A DNA stretch of 64,000 nt from Micrasema longulum (lineage: Eukaryota; Arthropoda; Insecta; Trichoptera; Brachycentridae), in NCBI GenBank assembly GCA_022494885.1, contig JAGVSM010001345.1:147496-211495 (forward strand). Direction: 5' to 3'. The position numbers were made by a program, and so were the translations under genes. Under the pieces are notes generated by a model. It did not search any database, was not told the DNA's origin, and saw nothing but the letters and a program-made list of their open reading frames with translations. Shown piece by piece: positions 21,270 to 32,479 of the stretch (within the stretch, counting starts at the first letter, position 1; each line of letters begins with the position of its first letter).

Positions 21270-21380
21270 GAATTAATTCACTCGTTACGTAAAGCTTGAC
21301 GAAGAAGCTTGTTTGCTTTGAAACCGGTCGGTTGATAAAAAATAGTGGTTAAAAACAAAGTTGTTTTATTTATTTTATTG
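21270..21380 (+). repeat. GACGAAG-stem-GAAAC motif segment
   Basis: CTTGACGAAGAAGCTTGTTT, then GCTTTGAAACCGGTCGGTTG: a short stem between a GACGA block and GAAAC, like related motifs in fold-back elements at 28.6, 39.3, 41.7 and 60.9 kb. It lies about 50-150 bp upstream of exon 21422. Confidence 0.45.
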
Positions 21381-21421
21381 CTGAATTTTTTAAACTAATT
21401 TTTTGTATTGTTTGATTCCAG

Positions 21422-21526
21422 CGAGAAGAAGAGCGGCAGCCAAAAGAAAAAAGCTCAAAAACTTGGGGAAAAGTAAAAGCACGGACACAGAGGAAGAGGA
21501 ACAGGAAGAAAACTGCGGGGACGATG
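21422..21526 (+). CDS. cac: cac exon: I-II linker, basic/acidic stretch
   Basis: Acceptor TTCCAG ends at 21421, donor GTAAGA at 21527. It encodes a strongly basic run (RRRAAAKRKKLKNLGKSKS) followed by an acidic run (TDTEEEEQEENCGDD). This is a cytosolic, probably disordered part of the I-II linker and matches the insect cac pattern. It ends with one base of a split codon, shared by the 18-nt candidate micro-exon and by exon 39503. Confidence 0.95.
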
Positions 21527-21539
21527 GTAAGACTTCTGC

Positions 21540-22225
21540 GTTGTAGACACGATCTGTTCACAACCGACCTACGATTATACATATTTTATTATGTCCTATG
21601 TACGTTTCTGAATTGTCATCAGATATAGATAAATTTCTATGGAAGAAGCGCGCAATGCAACCTACCTTATATTTCTGTCATTGATTTAATATTTTACAAT
21701 ATTCACTCTTTACATTTACACTAAGGCAAATTTGGCAGGTTTATTGTTTAAAAATGTGGACGGTTTAAAAGAAAATAATACCATAATATACTATAGTTTC
21801 AATTTGAAAGCTGTGAATCAACAAAAAGACATCGTAATAACAATAAAACATTACGAAAAAATCCAATTCAATTATCTACTTCATAAAAAAAGCCTTCTTA
21901 TAAATAACGCCGAATACTGGAGTTTATAATCGCTTTGAAGTGGGCACTTTTTATCACAGAAGCCCATTTAAAATATACATGAGAACTATTTTAAATGTTA
22001 ATGAAATAAGGAACGTGGACTAATTTTGCGGTCATTCATTGGTTCGTTTCGATCATCTGATGTCGATATGGCAAGTAATTAGAACATACCGAGGAAGATA
22101 CAGTTAGTACAGAAGTATACCGTCTTGATATATACAGATGAAGATAGCGTTCATAATTGAGGTCCTACTCTCAAATGCGGGTTTCAGATATGAAATCCCT
22201 ATTTTGTTAGGATATCAACTTGTTG
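21540..22225. other. intron, unrecognised
   Basis: AT-rich. A 65-codon frame at 21732-21929 has no recognisable motif. 22140-22225 probably belongs to the LINE relic that follows. Confidence 0.4.
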
Positions 22226-22229
22226 GAAA

Positions 22230-22605
22230 AGTCTAAATGCGAGTTACAAAGTTGTCGCCGAGCCTAAACCGGCTTCCATGTGTAGAGGGATTGAAAACTC
22301 TCGGTCTCACAACGCTGCAGGAACGGCGAGAAAGGGGTGACCTGATACTCAACAGTCACCATAGCTGCCACAGTCTCAGGCTGGAGAAAACGAGATTCAA
22401 TCTAAATCCTCGGAAGCATTTCCTGAGTTGGAATAAGCTGCCACAAGAGCTGATCTCAATGTGTAGTCTAAATGGGTTAAAAAATGGACTAGATTTGTTT
22501 CGGAAAAGTTAAAATTCTCCAATAGCTAATTCTCTTTAAAATAGTTCTAAAGTATATCAGCTTTGAGCTGCTCGCTGTATAAATGAATATAATAATAATA
22601 AAACA
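22230..22605 (+). pseudogene. CR1-group LINE, C-terminal relic
   Basis: LNRLPCVEGLKTLGLTTLQE, RRERGDLILNSHHSCHSLRL, EKTRFNLNPRKHFLSWNKLP and a SLNGLKNGLDLF end. Same group as 14095 but with internal deletion. Ends in an (ATA)n-type tail. Its last 100 bp recur inverted at 43430-43570. Confidence 0.75.
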
Positions 22606-22639
22606 TGGTGAGTTCTCGCTGATTTTTGGAATAAATTAA

Positions 22640-23045
22640 AGCTTTATTTTAAAAAATAGTCAAGAACATGTCATTGAAAGTATTGTCCATCGCTAGCGAC
22701 TACTTTCTCCTATCTTTCTGATGGCGTCCGAATGCCATCTCGAAAGAACGACTCATCTTTGAGGTTATCCACAAGTCGAGCCATTTTTAGCATCTTCATA
22801 AGAAAGTGCTGTTCAGCCAGGCCGCGAGTCACCGATCGGAACAAGTGGTAATCGGAAGGAGCAATGTCCGGCGAATACGGCGGGCGGGTTAAGACTTTCC
22901 ATGTTTTGACTGCCATTGCAACGTCTGGCCGAGCGTTTTCATGGTGCAAAATTACTTTGTCGTGTTTTTCCTTTTTTACTTCAATGCTCGGTTCAAACGC
23001 ATCAATTGTAGTCGATAGCGATCTCTCGCGATGGTCTCTTTGGGT
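22640..23045 (-). pseudogene. mariner transposase relic
   Basis: The minus strand reads LHHENARPDVAMAVKTW-like sequence, then PPYSPDIAPSDYHLFRSVTR and GLAEQHFLM. HHDNARPH and PPYSPDLAPSDYHLF are the catalytic-region hallmarks of mariner transposases. Interrupted upstream of the first Asp; not functional. Confidence 0.85.
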
Positions 23046-23104
23046 TTGAGGAGCTCAAAATACACCCATCTGACATGGTGAAGAGCAGAGATTATGATGA
23101 TAAT

Positions 23105-23470
23105 GATATTTAGTTATGTCAAAATATTCAGTAAACGCAGCTTAAAACAGACTATCTCGAACTTTCTAAATATACCTTTTGAACTGTCAAACAATACATT
23201 AAAGTGGCGCCTCATAGTGGTAGAAATGCTAATTTAAAGATATTTTGTATTACTTTAAACAAATTGGTGTGAGCAATAATAGCTGTTTTCACAAAAACAC
23301 CGTATTTTTAAAGGTGAATTTAAAGCAGCTATGATTTTTATGGAAATATTTGGAAAAAATGATTGTATGGACTCATAGACCGAATTATAAAATCCTATGG
23401 CATCATTTTAGAAAATTTTGGACTTTTGATATTTGTAGAACGAGGTCTTTCTTATTTTTTATTATATCGA
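23105..23470. repeat. dispersed repeat family H, copy 2
   Basis: Direct copy of 12005-12405 (CATAGTGGTAGAAATGCTAA, TTCACAAAAACACCGTATTT, GGAAATATTTGGAAAA). Non-coding. Confidence 0.75.
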
Positions 23471-23474
23471 TAAT

Positions 23475-25010
23475 TTAAAATACTACTGGATCTTATCGTA
23501 CCTTTTGCATTCCACATATTTAATACAATTAACCAGCTAAATATTGACGCTTACTCATAACAACACATTCATTTTATTTGATGATTAATTTGAATATTTT
23601 CTAAAAAAATATAAAATGACCAGTTAATAATTAAAGGAAATTTCATATTTTAATCTGATTGAAATTCTGATAAATATTTATTTTCAGTATGAATATTTGT
23701 AAATATCGAAAGTATACTGGAATCACATATACATATGACTCACCTCTAGAATTAGATGCAAACATAGTACTGACTCAACTGAAACACATCTATAAAGATT
23801 CCTGTTGTCTTTATTTGGTGGACTATCCTACAAAATTATAATAAATTATTTAACTCAAATAATATTGGAAACTAATTTCATTTGTAGAAAAAAAATATTT
23901 TCAGTAAATGTTCTATTAAGCAATGTTATTTTTTATTATGATTAAGTTGTTTGGTCATCTCAATGCCTTTCAGGTATTGTACACTGATAACAGAAGAAAT
24001 TAGAGTTTAGTGGACTGTATGAAAATTGTTACTCACTTTTAAAGTTCTTCCGATTGTTTCTTATATGGAGCACTTCACTATTGCTGCAGCACGGATACCG
24101 ATATCGTGTAGATGATGATGAACTGTATAATTTAGCTGTTTATATAACACGTAACTTTACTTTGCACGTATGCTGACGCGGTATATAATAAAGATTTATC
24201 AGAGGGACAACTTTTCACATGTGACTTGCTCACAGGATAATAGAAGCACAAGAATTTTGAAATAGGAAGGATTTGGGAAGGAACGGGATATTAACAGTCT
24301 TATGTGAGTTGCCAGTATATAAAATGTAAAATCAGTACTTAACAAGGTACATTTATAGATTTTTCATATTACTTTCATACCGAGTATTTTTTTACTGGTA
24401 TCCTTTATATTTATATTTCAAGTTGTTAAGTTGGTAATTAGCAAAACGCAGAAAAGTAATTTTTCAGTTTGGCAGCTGGATTCTGACTAGCTTGTTTATT
24501 TTGAGGGAAATTCCTGTTGTCCTTCTGTAATAACACCTGTCTTATGAACTTAATTTATTTATGTTCAGTTTAAGACACAGTTTTCGTTTAAATAAATGTT
24601 AAATAATTTTAAAAAACTCCTTAGGTTATATGGAGAACTCGGCCATTTTTGAGAGTTTATGTTTCATCAATTATTCAATTTAATGTTTCGGAAGGATATC
24701 TCTAACTGTTTTACTTCCCGGAATTCGGAACCAACCTGCCTTTGGTAATGCATAGGCATTCCTATAGGGGAAGAGTCTTCCATGTCAGTGGAAGTTCAAG
24801 AGGCGAATACACTCGCTATTGGAGAGTGTTATTGCTTCATAATATTGGTCCATTGCTCAAGGGGTTCTGGACACAACTACAATCCGAAGCTAACAGAGTT
24901 ATCTTTGACTTTTTATAAATAAAAGTCAATAATTATGTACGTAAATGTGTAAATTTGTATGAAAATGAACGTGTCTTCGTCGGTAACCTGTAATTGAATG
25001 TTGGATATTG
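23475..25010. other. intron, unrecognised
   Basis: AT-rich, no coding or transposon signature that I can name. 24630-24900 is less AT-rich and could be a decayed element. Confidence 0.4.
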
Positions 25011-25044
25011 AGGCTATACTGACAGAATGCATTAAGCCAACAGT

Positions 25045-25834
25045 CATAGAATTAAGAATAGTCCAGAAGGAGCGTAGAATCATATTTGAATACATTGGAC
25101 TGTGTCCGAAAATTCGCCCACTATGCCCTACTTTCGCCGCGAGCATTCGCGATGTCACCGCGTAATGTTGCACGATGGGAAAAAATATAATCATAACACA
25201 AATATAAGGTTTAAAAATAAAAAAAAGCAATCTGTTTGTTTCTCTAAAATTTTATTGTGCACGTGGAAGTATTAACTGACACAACAGAGTAGATAAGTAA
25301 AGGGTCATTTAATAAGAGTAATTGAATTATGGAACTTTAAACTTAAAATATAAAACAAATTTTATTTTACATAAAACGGATATTTTTATATCATGTTAAA
25401 TAAAATTTGGGGTTTGAAAGATAATGTCAGTCAAATTTTCAGCACAGAGTTGTTTAATCCGAGGTTCAATTTTCATTAGTTCTCTCATTAGATGAGCAAA
25501 GTAGGTAAAAAAATTTACTACCCTGGCAACATTAACGAAATGTCCATTTTGATTTCTTCGACAATCTGACAGATGGAAAAATAATTCAATTTTTAAGTAA
25601 TGTATTTGCTGCTTACACATTCATTTGCTAATTACAGATGAAATGTGATCCCATCCTGTTTCTTCAAGGTTCTAGCAGTATTTCTACGCTTTAAAAGAAC
25701 ACGACACGGCATAGTTGAATTCAAATCAGGAGTTGCGTACTGAGCGACGTCTTCAGAGAAACTCATTTATGAGTAGTTTGGTCGCCTTCTGTTTGATGCT
25801 CGCATGCGGTTTCTGGACTATTCTCAATTCTATG
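25045..25834 (-). mobile_element. P-like (THAP) non-autonomous element
   Basis: 24-bp inverted ends beginning CATAGAATTAAGAATAGTCC (one mismatch between ends). On the minus strand a short frame near 25715 starts with a Met-Pro-Cys-Cys...Lys-Cys-Arg THAP-like head and soon breaks. Flanks are themselves inverted: CTGACAGAATGCATTAAG on the left and its complement on the right. Confidence 0.8.
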
Positions 25835-26127
25835 CTTAATGCATTCTGTCAGTAAAGCCTGGATATGTTGTCCCAATTTAACACCTTAAATAATTTATTT
25901 TATTTTTGTCCAATTAAAGTGAATTTGAATTAAAATTCCTTACCTCTTAAATAATGAACTTGATATAATATAATACAAATTGTTTGTAAAATTTCTTAAA
26001 TGATTTTAGTTTCCATTGTTATGATACAAAGTGGGAAGGCCATATTACATCTATCTCTATAAATAGTTGGCCCACTATTTTCATTTTCTTCTGACTTATT
26101 TTTTTCTCTATTTCACAAACGTTTCAG

Positions 26128-26145
26128 TTCCAAAGAAAAAACAAG
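26128..26145 (+). CDS. cac: candidate 18-nt micro-exon in the I-II linker
   Basis: A pyrimidine-containing tract and ACGTTTCAG (AG at 26126-26127) precede 18 nt followed by a good donor, GTATGG (26146). In the phase left by exon 21422-21526 it reads Val-Pro-Lys-Lys-Lys-Gln and restores the same phase (1/1), so including or skipping it keeps the frame into exon 39503. It would lengthen the basic linker by six residues. Evidence is splice sites, phase and composition only; no homologous peptide was compared. Confidence 0.5.
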
Positions 26146-26149
26146 GTAT

Positions 26150-26730
26150 GGTTGTTGTTGTTGTCAAGCAGTCTACGCGTTCAGGGTATTTCTCACTACT
26201 TTACGTACTTTATTTTTATTTATATTCCTTTCTTACATCCCCTTGGTTCTACGCCCCTCTATTTCTCTCCCTCTCCTTACTGGCAATACTTTGGATCGAA
26301 AATCTGTCGCTGTAGCGTCGAAAAGCTCAATTTAACGTCTGCCGATTCTGCAGTAGCCAAAATAACAAATATTTATAAACTCGACGCAATATCGAACGTA
26401 GAAAAATCGATGCATTATAGATGTACCTTTATTACATTTACTTATGCCAATTTTTTTATATCATCGCTCCGTTAGACAGCAAATTTAGCAACTTTTTCGC
26501 TACAATGAATCCTATGGGATACATATGATTTAATTTTTTCTCATGAACTAAAACAGCATTCAGTCAAAACTGCTTTACCATATTTTTCATTCTTAACCGT
26601 ACTATCACAATTCACAATAAACTTTGATTGATAGATAATATGACGGTTGTATAAGAAATAAGGTTATCATTTTTTTTTCAGGTTTAGGCATTTTTTATTT
26701 GTTGTTATGAAAATAAAACTTTGTTATCAG
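26150..26730. other. intron after the candidate micro-exon, unrecognised
   Basis: AT-rich with T/C-rich stretches at 26170-26280. Two overlapping open frames (26067-26315, 26152-26475) show no known motif and are judged chance frames. Confidence 0.4.
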
Positions 26731-26734
26731 TGTT

Positions 26735-27303
26735 ACACAATTTTATTATTTTACAAGAACACAACTATAGTTTCGGGAGAGCACTCCTCCCATCGACGGG
26801 TGATATAAAACTAATATAATAAACGCAGAATATTGTTTACATTGTCATAGAATCTAAACAAAAAATAAACAAATTAATCAGTGAAACTTAGAGCAGGGTT
26901 TTTTTTTTCCTTATCTAAGGTGTTGGCATATGAATGGATGGTTATTCAAAGTACAGATATGAAAACATGGACAGAACATTAAGACGAATTTATTTCTTAA
27001 AATTTAGCACATAAGTGGAAGTTGCAATAATTAAGTCTAAGATTTAATGTGTGGGAAGACATCGCTCGGCTAAGAGAGTGTTAACAGACGCGGGTCTAAG
27101 AGGGTGAGTGCGGTGAGGGTGGTCGCAAAGGGAGCATAGTCAATAAAGGCGAGGGGTGGTTAAATGTGTAATTATTAATTAGGTTGTTCTCAGAATTTAA
27201 TTTTTTGTGAATTTCTATAATTTCTAAATCATTCATATTACTGCCTTTGTTATTTACTTGGTGCAGGAGTTTTAAGGTGTTCTTGTAAAATAATAAAATC
27301 GTG
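26735..27303. mobile_element. inverted-repeat element with 28-bp ends
   Basis: Left end ACACAATTTTATTATTTTAC plus AAGAACAC (26735-26762) is the inverse of the right end GTGTTCTTGTAAAATAATAA plus AATCGTGT (27276-27303). One end contains a GC-rich stem and GAAAC motif (minus strand, 26768-26800). Interior unidentified. Confidence 0.7.
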
Positions 27304-27615
27304 TATTTATTTATTTATTATGGATAACTTAAACAGCGCCATTTTCGTAATTAAATACCTCAAGGGCGCTTTACATGGTGATTCTATTGTTAAGTTAATT
27401 TAATTGAAGCTTTTAAATTTGTAATTTAATTAAAATAATTTATTTTGTTGTCACGTGCTACGGATTTATTCAAATGATTTAGAGAACAAGTGGGTTTTTA
27501 GTTTTTTCCGAAACATCACTTCGCTTTCACAGCCTCGCACCTCTGCTGGGAGAGCATTCCATGCCATAGGGCCTGCGACCGCAAATGCGCATTCACCAAA
27601 TTTAGTGCGCGTAAC
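27303..27615 (-). pseudogene. L2-like LINE 3' fragment
   Basis: Reverse copy of the 3' end of the element at 7267. It has the tail hairpin (CAGCGCCATTTTCG, CCTCAAGGGCGCTTTACATG) and the coding end (minus strand FAVAGPMAWNALPAEVRGC). The 5' part is lost at about 27610. Confidence 0.85.
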
Positions 27616-27689
27616 ACTGATAACCAAGCTTTATTTTTATAATAATTTATAATGAAGTGCTACGAAGTGAATGCCGATTCAATTTAAAA

Positions 27690-28345
27690 TATTTTTTATT
27701 TGAACTGAAAAATACATAATTGGAAAGCTTCATTTCTTAACTATTTTTAAACATAGTCATCAGATTTTTCAACGTATTTTTGTTGATGAATAATCCACTT
27801 ATGGAATCCAGCTTCAATGAAGTCCGCCGCCAGTCCGTGGAGGAATTTGGTGACCGTCCCGCTTGTTGAGTTTATGACTCGAGGGACCACAATAAATTCG
27901 GAAAAATATTGCGAGACCTTGAAAAAACTCAGAAGAGCCATCCAAAATCGCCGGAGAGAAAAACTGACGAAAGGCGTTAGACTGCACCACGACAATGCGC
28001 GCCCGGACGTCTCTCGCCAAACCGAGGATTTAATAGAAAATTTTGGCTGAGATCTCGTTGAACAGGCTGCCTACAGCCCTGATCTTGCACTGAGTGACTT
28101 CCACTTGTTTCCAAAATTAAAGCAACACTTGGGTGGACAACGTTGGAGACTGATGAAAGAGTGCAGGAAGCGGTCACCGAATTCCTCCACGGACTGGCGG
28201 CGGACTTCTTTGAAGCAGGATTCTAAAAGTGGATTAGTCGTCAACAAAAATGCGTTGAAAAATCTGGTGATGATGTTAAAAAATAGTCAAGAAATTAAGC
28301 TCTCCAATGATGTATTTTTTAGTTCAAATAAAAATGCCTTAAACC
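27690..28345 (+). mobile_element. rearranged mariner relic with inverted duplicated 3' end
   Basis: Plus-strand transposase pieces: LRRAIQNRRREKLTKGVRLH, HDNARPDVSRQ, then YSPDLALSDFHLFPKLKQHL. Its 3' end (28171-28345) is present a second time, inverted, at 27690-27858, giving arms of roughly 170 bp (for example GTCCGCCGCCAGTCCGTGGA and its complement TCCACGGACTGGCGGCGGAC). N-terminal half missing. Confidence 0.8.
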
Positions 28346-28408
28346 TGAACAAAATTTGAAAACCTTATTTTTTACACAACCCTCGTATTACTAATATTTA
28401 AAGCATTT

Positions 28409-28713
28409 TACTAAATGTTATTAAATATTTGTATACAACCACTTACTGACTTTTCTGTGTCTACCGGTTTCGAGACATGCCCATCTCTTCGTTAGGACAC
28501 CAATTAAACCAACATGCGAAACCCACTATACACCTTCACCATAGTTGTTGCACAAAAATGTAAATCCATCACGACATGCATTTTGATAAGCACATGCTGG
28601 GTTTTGCATGTTGGTTTAATTGGTGTCCTGACGAAGAGACGGATACGTCTCGAAACCAGTAGACATAGAAAATCGGTAAGTGGTTATATACAAATATTTA
28701 ATAACATTTAGTA
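28409..28713. mobile_element. fold-back element, arms of about 116 bp
   Basis: 28409-28525 is the inverse of 28598-28713. Shared blocks include CACCAATTAAACCAACATGC, TTTCGAGAC and AAATATTTGTATA. Each arm carries a GACGAAGAGA-stem-TCTCGAAAC motif. Loop about 70 bp, non-coding. Confidence 0.85.
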
Positions 28714-28714
28714 A

Positions 28715-29325
28715 CTTTGATTTTATCAAAAAACATATTTGTGTTTGGAATTCTAAAAATCAACTATCAAATATGTAAAAAAAAAACGTTTTCGTTTTGC
28801 CGAAATAAGGGTTAGTCGATACTTCATCTTTTTTTAGATCATCTTACCCTAATGTGTCCAGAATATATATATTTTAATCTAAAGTTATCCCTCATTTCAG
28901 CGAAAAACAAAATAATATTCGCACACAAAAGTTTTCCAATATTTATTGTTGCGAGTTCTTGATTTACACAGATCGCTGTTAAGTTTAAAATAGTATTTTT
29001 CTGTGCTCATGTTTTGTACATACACAATGTACAATGGATATGCATTCCAGATCATTTTGCAATGAAAAAGAACGCCATTTTTATTTTCATAACTTTTTAA
29101 TAAACATTGAGATGAAAAGAGTTTTGCATTTAAACTTTTTAGCTATGGGAATTCCACGTGATGTATTTAGGTACTTTTATTATTTATTCCTAACTCCAGT
29201 TTTAACAAATGCGATTTAAATATAAATAACTATTTTTAAGAATAGTCATTAAATATTCAACTAAAATTACCATTCATTTTTATGTCGCAACTAGAGATAG
29301 GCAGATACCAAATATTAAATCATCA
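28715..29325. other. intron, unrecognised
   Basis: AT-rich; no coding or transposon signature seen. Confidence 0.4.
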
Positions 29326-29329
29326 TCAT

Positions 29330-29575
29330 AATTCCCTTTCCGCACCTAATGGTGCATCGGTCACTGCATTGGTAAACCAATCGGAGCGTATCTTGATCAT
29401 TTTTTGTTACGTGAAGGTAAGATGATCAGTCTTGCGCTTCAGGTACCAGTCCAGGGACTATAAAATAGTCTTAAAACACTTTTAAAATAAATATTTCAAA
29501 TCAACCATGTCGGGAATCGAACCCGAGACCTCTTGCGTAGGCAAACGCGCTGACCAATTACATCACGAAAAATAT
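29330..29575 (-). mobile_element. tRNA-derived SINE, family 1, copy D
   Basis: CACCTAATGGTGCATCGGTC, GCTTCAGGTACCAGTCCAGG and the reversed head GTCGGGAATCGAACCCGAGA. The following 29580-29750 matches the flank of copy B (3560-3905), so the two copies sit in a larger duplicated repeat. Confidence 0.85.
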
Positions 29576-29859
29576 TAATTTAACTGCAAAAACTTCATCA
29601 AATCAACGCCTCTCTATTGATTTATGAACATCGACTGTGTTTAGGAAAAGGGATAATAATAATTTAAAAAATGGACTTTTTTTGCATAAAAACGTTTGTC
29701 AGTATTCATTTTACCCTTTGAAAAAAGAATTTAACCTGCAAGTATTTTTTTTATTGAAATTTCTACTCGGTATTTTGCTATGTTTTTTTAAATATGCTTT
29801 TTGCTACACACATTTTTTTTTACTCTGACTTTAAATATGTCTCTAACTAGGTATTCTGT

Positions 29860-30062
29860 TTTAATTTCGCATTTTACTGAGTTTTAAAATATTTGTACAT
29901 ATTTAAATATTTTTAATTTTTTTACTATGTTTTCACTACATTTTTACTATGTTTTCACTACATTTATTACTTTGTTTTTACTATATTTTTGCTTCATTTT
30001 TTACTTTGTTTTTCACTTTCTACTACTACTACTCCACTATCTTTATAACTGTTTCTATATTT
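29860..30062. repeat. T-rich low-complexity tract with short tandem copies
   Basis: CTATGTTTTCACTACATTTT repeats two to three times near 29920-30010. An apparent open frame here is low-complexity Phe/Tyr-rich chance. Confidence 0.6.
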
Positions 30063-30065
30063 ATT

Positions 30066-30236
30066 TATTTTTGCACCACAACAGGCCAGGATGCCCAATT
30101 ACAGTGGTGAATTACATCACAGAACACCCAGGTTTGAGAAAAATCTAATTAAATTTTTTGTGTTCTCACCGGGAATCGAACCCGGAACCTTCCGTGCGTG
30201 AGTCAAGCGTCTTGACCACTACACCACGGAGGCCGC
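30066..30236 (-). mobile_element. tRNA-derived SINE, family 3, best head
   Basis: On the minus strand the head reads CCGTGGTGTAGTGGTCAAGA, then GGTTCCGGGTTCGATTCCCG. The body on the plus strand is CACCACAACAGGCCAGGATG, CCCAATTACAGTGGTG and CACAGAACACCCAGG. Well-preserved A and B boxes. The acceptor ends do not form a full stem. Confidence 0.8.
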
Positions 30237-30239
30237 CGA

Positions 30240-31080
30240 TATATTGATTACTGTTTTTTTATATTGTTTTTATTGTATAAATTATAATTTTGTGTATGTA
30301 ATATAATATGATAATAAGTAATAAAAATTCATTTTTTTAATTAAATATATATTTGCGTAAAAAAAGAGGTGAAAACTATCAAAAGCGTTCCAAATTTTTG
30401 GTTGGCTTTTAGTTCAACAACAAACGTGTAATGGATGGTTTCGGTAAACTTTAGATTCTCAACCCGAGTACCTATGGCCCGTTGTATTGCTGAATCAGTA
30501 GCTAACTTCATGGTCAATAATCATAGAATGTTTTTTCTCCGTATAGGAGACTAAATAGACCTAATAATCAATATGGTTTAATCCTTTTTTATTTCGTGCC
30601 CATTAAAAGTTTTGTTTTTGATGAGAGAAATTTTATATCACGGATATCCGGCTATCCGGCTTAGGGACTATCCGGCTATCCGGCTTAGGGACTATCCGAA
30701 CATTTCCAACCCACTGTCCGTTTCATTACTAGTCACAACTTGTAGTCCTTGTCGGTTCGAGACACTCTGATCTATTACAAAATATTGCCAGGCTAAGAAT
30801 CCCCTTCTAGTCCTTTCTAATTTTATTATTTCACTAAGAATAACTTTAGATTTCCTAGACCCCCTAGTTTTCCGATACTGTTGCGCGATACATCTGACTC
30901 CCGCAGTCGGATCCTACTTATTGTTTGGTTCCCTAAAACGAGTTTGGTTTTATTAGACTAGACCCTTTACCACCACCACAATGGCTTCTCGCTCTCGATA
31001 CTTCCAACTGTATATATCCGTTAACGCTGCTTACCTAGACAATATTGGGAGTCAACATTCACAGATTAATCGCAATTATC
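30240..31080. other. intron with a short tandem repeat
   Basis: Contains two and a half copies of a 27-bp unit with CTATCCGGCTATCCGGCTTA at about 30650-30710. Otherwise unrecognised. Confidence 0.5.
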
Positions 31081-31084
31081 GATG

Positions 31085-32467
31085 TACGAGGTGTGTTCGG
31101 GAAATAACGGAAATTTTCGTTTTTTGAAAAAATATATTGATTTTATCGTCTACATTAATGTTGTCGCCTTCAAAATAGTCCCCATTGAATTATGCATTTC
31201 TGCCAGCGCTTCTTCCAATCCTCCAAACACTTCTTAAACTCGATCTTTGGGCTAGCCTGTAGCTCTTTCAGCGATGCGCTTTTTTTTTAAGAAAAAGAAG
31301 TTTTTATGATTTACCCAAATATTTAATTTTGAGGGCCGTTTTCAACGAGTTGTAAATAACTCACTATTAGAAAATGGAATCGAGTTGGGGTAGAGTGGGA
31401 TTCGAACCGCGGACCTTCGGTCCGTGAGTCCGAGACACTAGCCACAGGACCACAACCCGATTTAATGTCATCTATGCTTGTAAAACGACGGTCACACGGA
31501 GACATGTCTGGCGAATATGGAGGCTAAGGCATCGTTTTAGTATCATTTTTGGCAAAAAATTCACGAACTAGCAATGGAGTGTGAGCAGGAGCATTATCGT
31601 GGTGCAAAAGCCATGAATTGTTTTGCCACAAATCCGGGCGTTTTTTTTTATTGCTTCACGCAAACGGCGTTGAACTTGTAGGTAGTACTCCTTATTGACC
31701 GTTTGACCTCGTGGCAAGAATTCATGATGCACTATGCCATTAAAATCGAAGAAGACAATGAGCATCACCTTCACGTTCGATCGCACTTGTCGAGGCTTTT
31801 TCGGTCTTGGTGATCCAGAATACCTCCACTGGGACGATTGAGCCTTAGTTTCAAAGTCATATCAGTAAATCTATGTTTTGTCACCTGTTATGACACGTTT
31901 CAGTAATTCTGCATCGTCGTTGACTTCATTTAGTGACACCTGAGTAATTTCCATTCACCGCTGTTTTTGTTCAAATTTCAACAATTTTGGAACAAATTTT
32001 GCTGCCACGCGTTTCATACCCAAAACATTCGAAAAAATTTCATGGCATGAGCCAATCAATATGCCAACATCATCAGCGACTGCTCTGATTGTGATTCGGC
32101 GATCATTCATAACCATTTCATTAATGTTTCCACGTTTTCATCGGTTGTTGGTGTGCCGGGGCGTCCGGGCCGTTTGTCATCTTCAACGTCTTCACGACCA
32201 TTTTGGAAACGCTTACATCACGCGTTAACTCTTGTTTTTATTTGATACAAATTCTCTGATCCATTTTTTTTAACAAACAAAAATCGCCGAGCTCATAAAA
32301 CACGTCTAATCTTAGCGGCTGCCACAGGCAATGTAAACAATGACCACAGCTGAAAATTTTAGCATACTTCAGGGGCATGTATACCAACATAATGAAAAAA
32401 ATTGACAATAGGACTCCTTAACTCGAAAAATTAAAAAAATCCCGTCATTTTCTGAACACACCTCGTA
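31085..32467 (-). mobile_element. near full-length mariner with TA flanks, carrying a nested SINE
   Basis: Inverted ends CGAGGTGTGTTCGGGAAATA (31087) and CATTTTCTGAACACACCTCG (to 32465) are flanked by TA on both sides. Minus-strand transposase pieces: VMLIVFFDFNGIVHHEFLPR, GQTVNKEYYLQVQRRLREAI, HHDNAPAHT and PPYSPDMSPCD, all mariner hallmarks. Frameshifts and stops plus a SINE at 31285-31465 inactivate it. Confidence 0.88.
31285..31465 (-). mobile_element. tRNA-derived SINE, family 2, copy B (inside mariner)
   Basis: AACGAGTTGTAAATAACTCA, CTATTAGAAAATGGAA, GGATTCGAACCGCGGACC and the reversed A-box region. It splits the mariner coding region between the PPYSPDMSPCD segment and the C-terminal end, so it is the younger insertion. 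Confidence 0.85.
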
Positions 32468-32479
32468 CAACCAAATTAC

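Noticed and set aside
26067..26475. Two overlapping ORFs around the micro-exon
   Set aside because: Hydrophobic low-complexity frames from T-rich intron; the supported coding piece here is only the 18-nt block in the channel phase.
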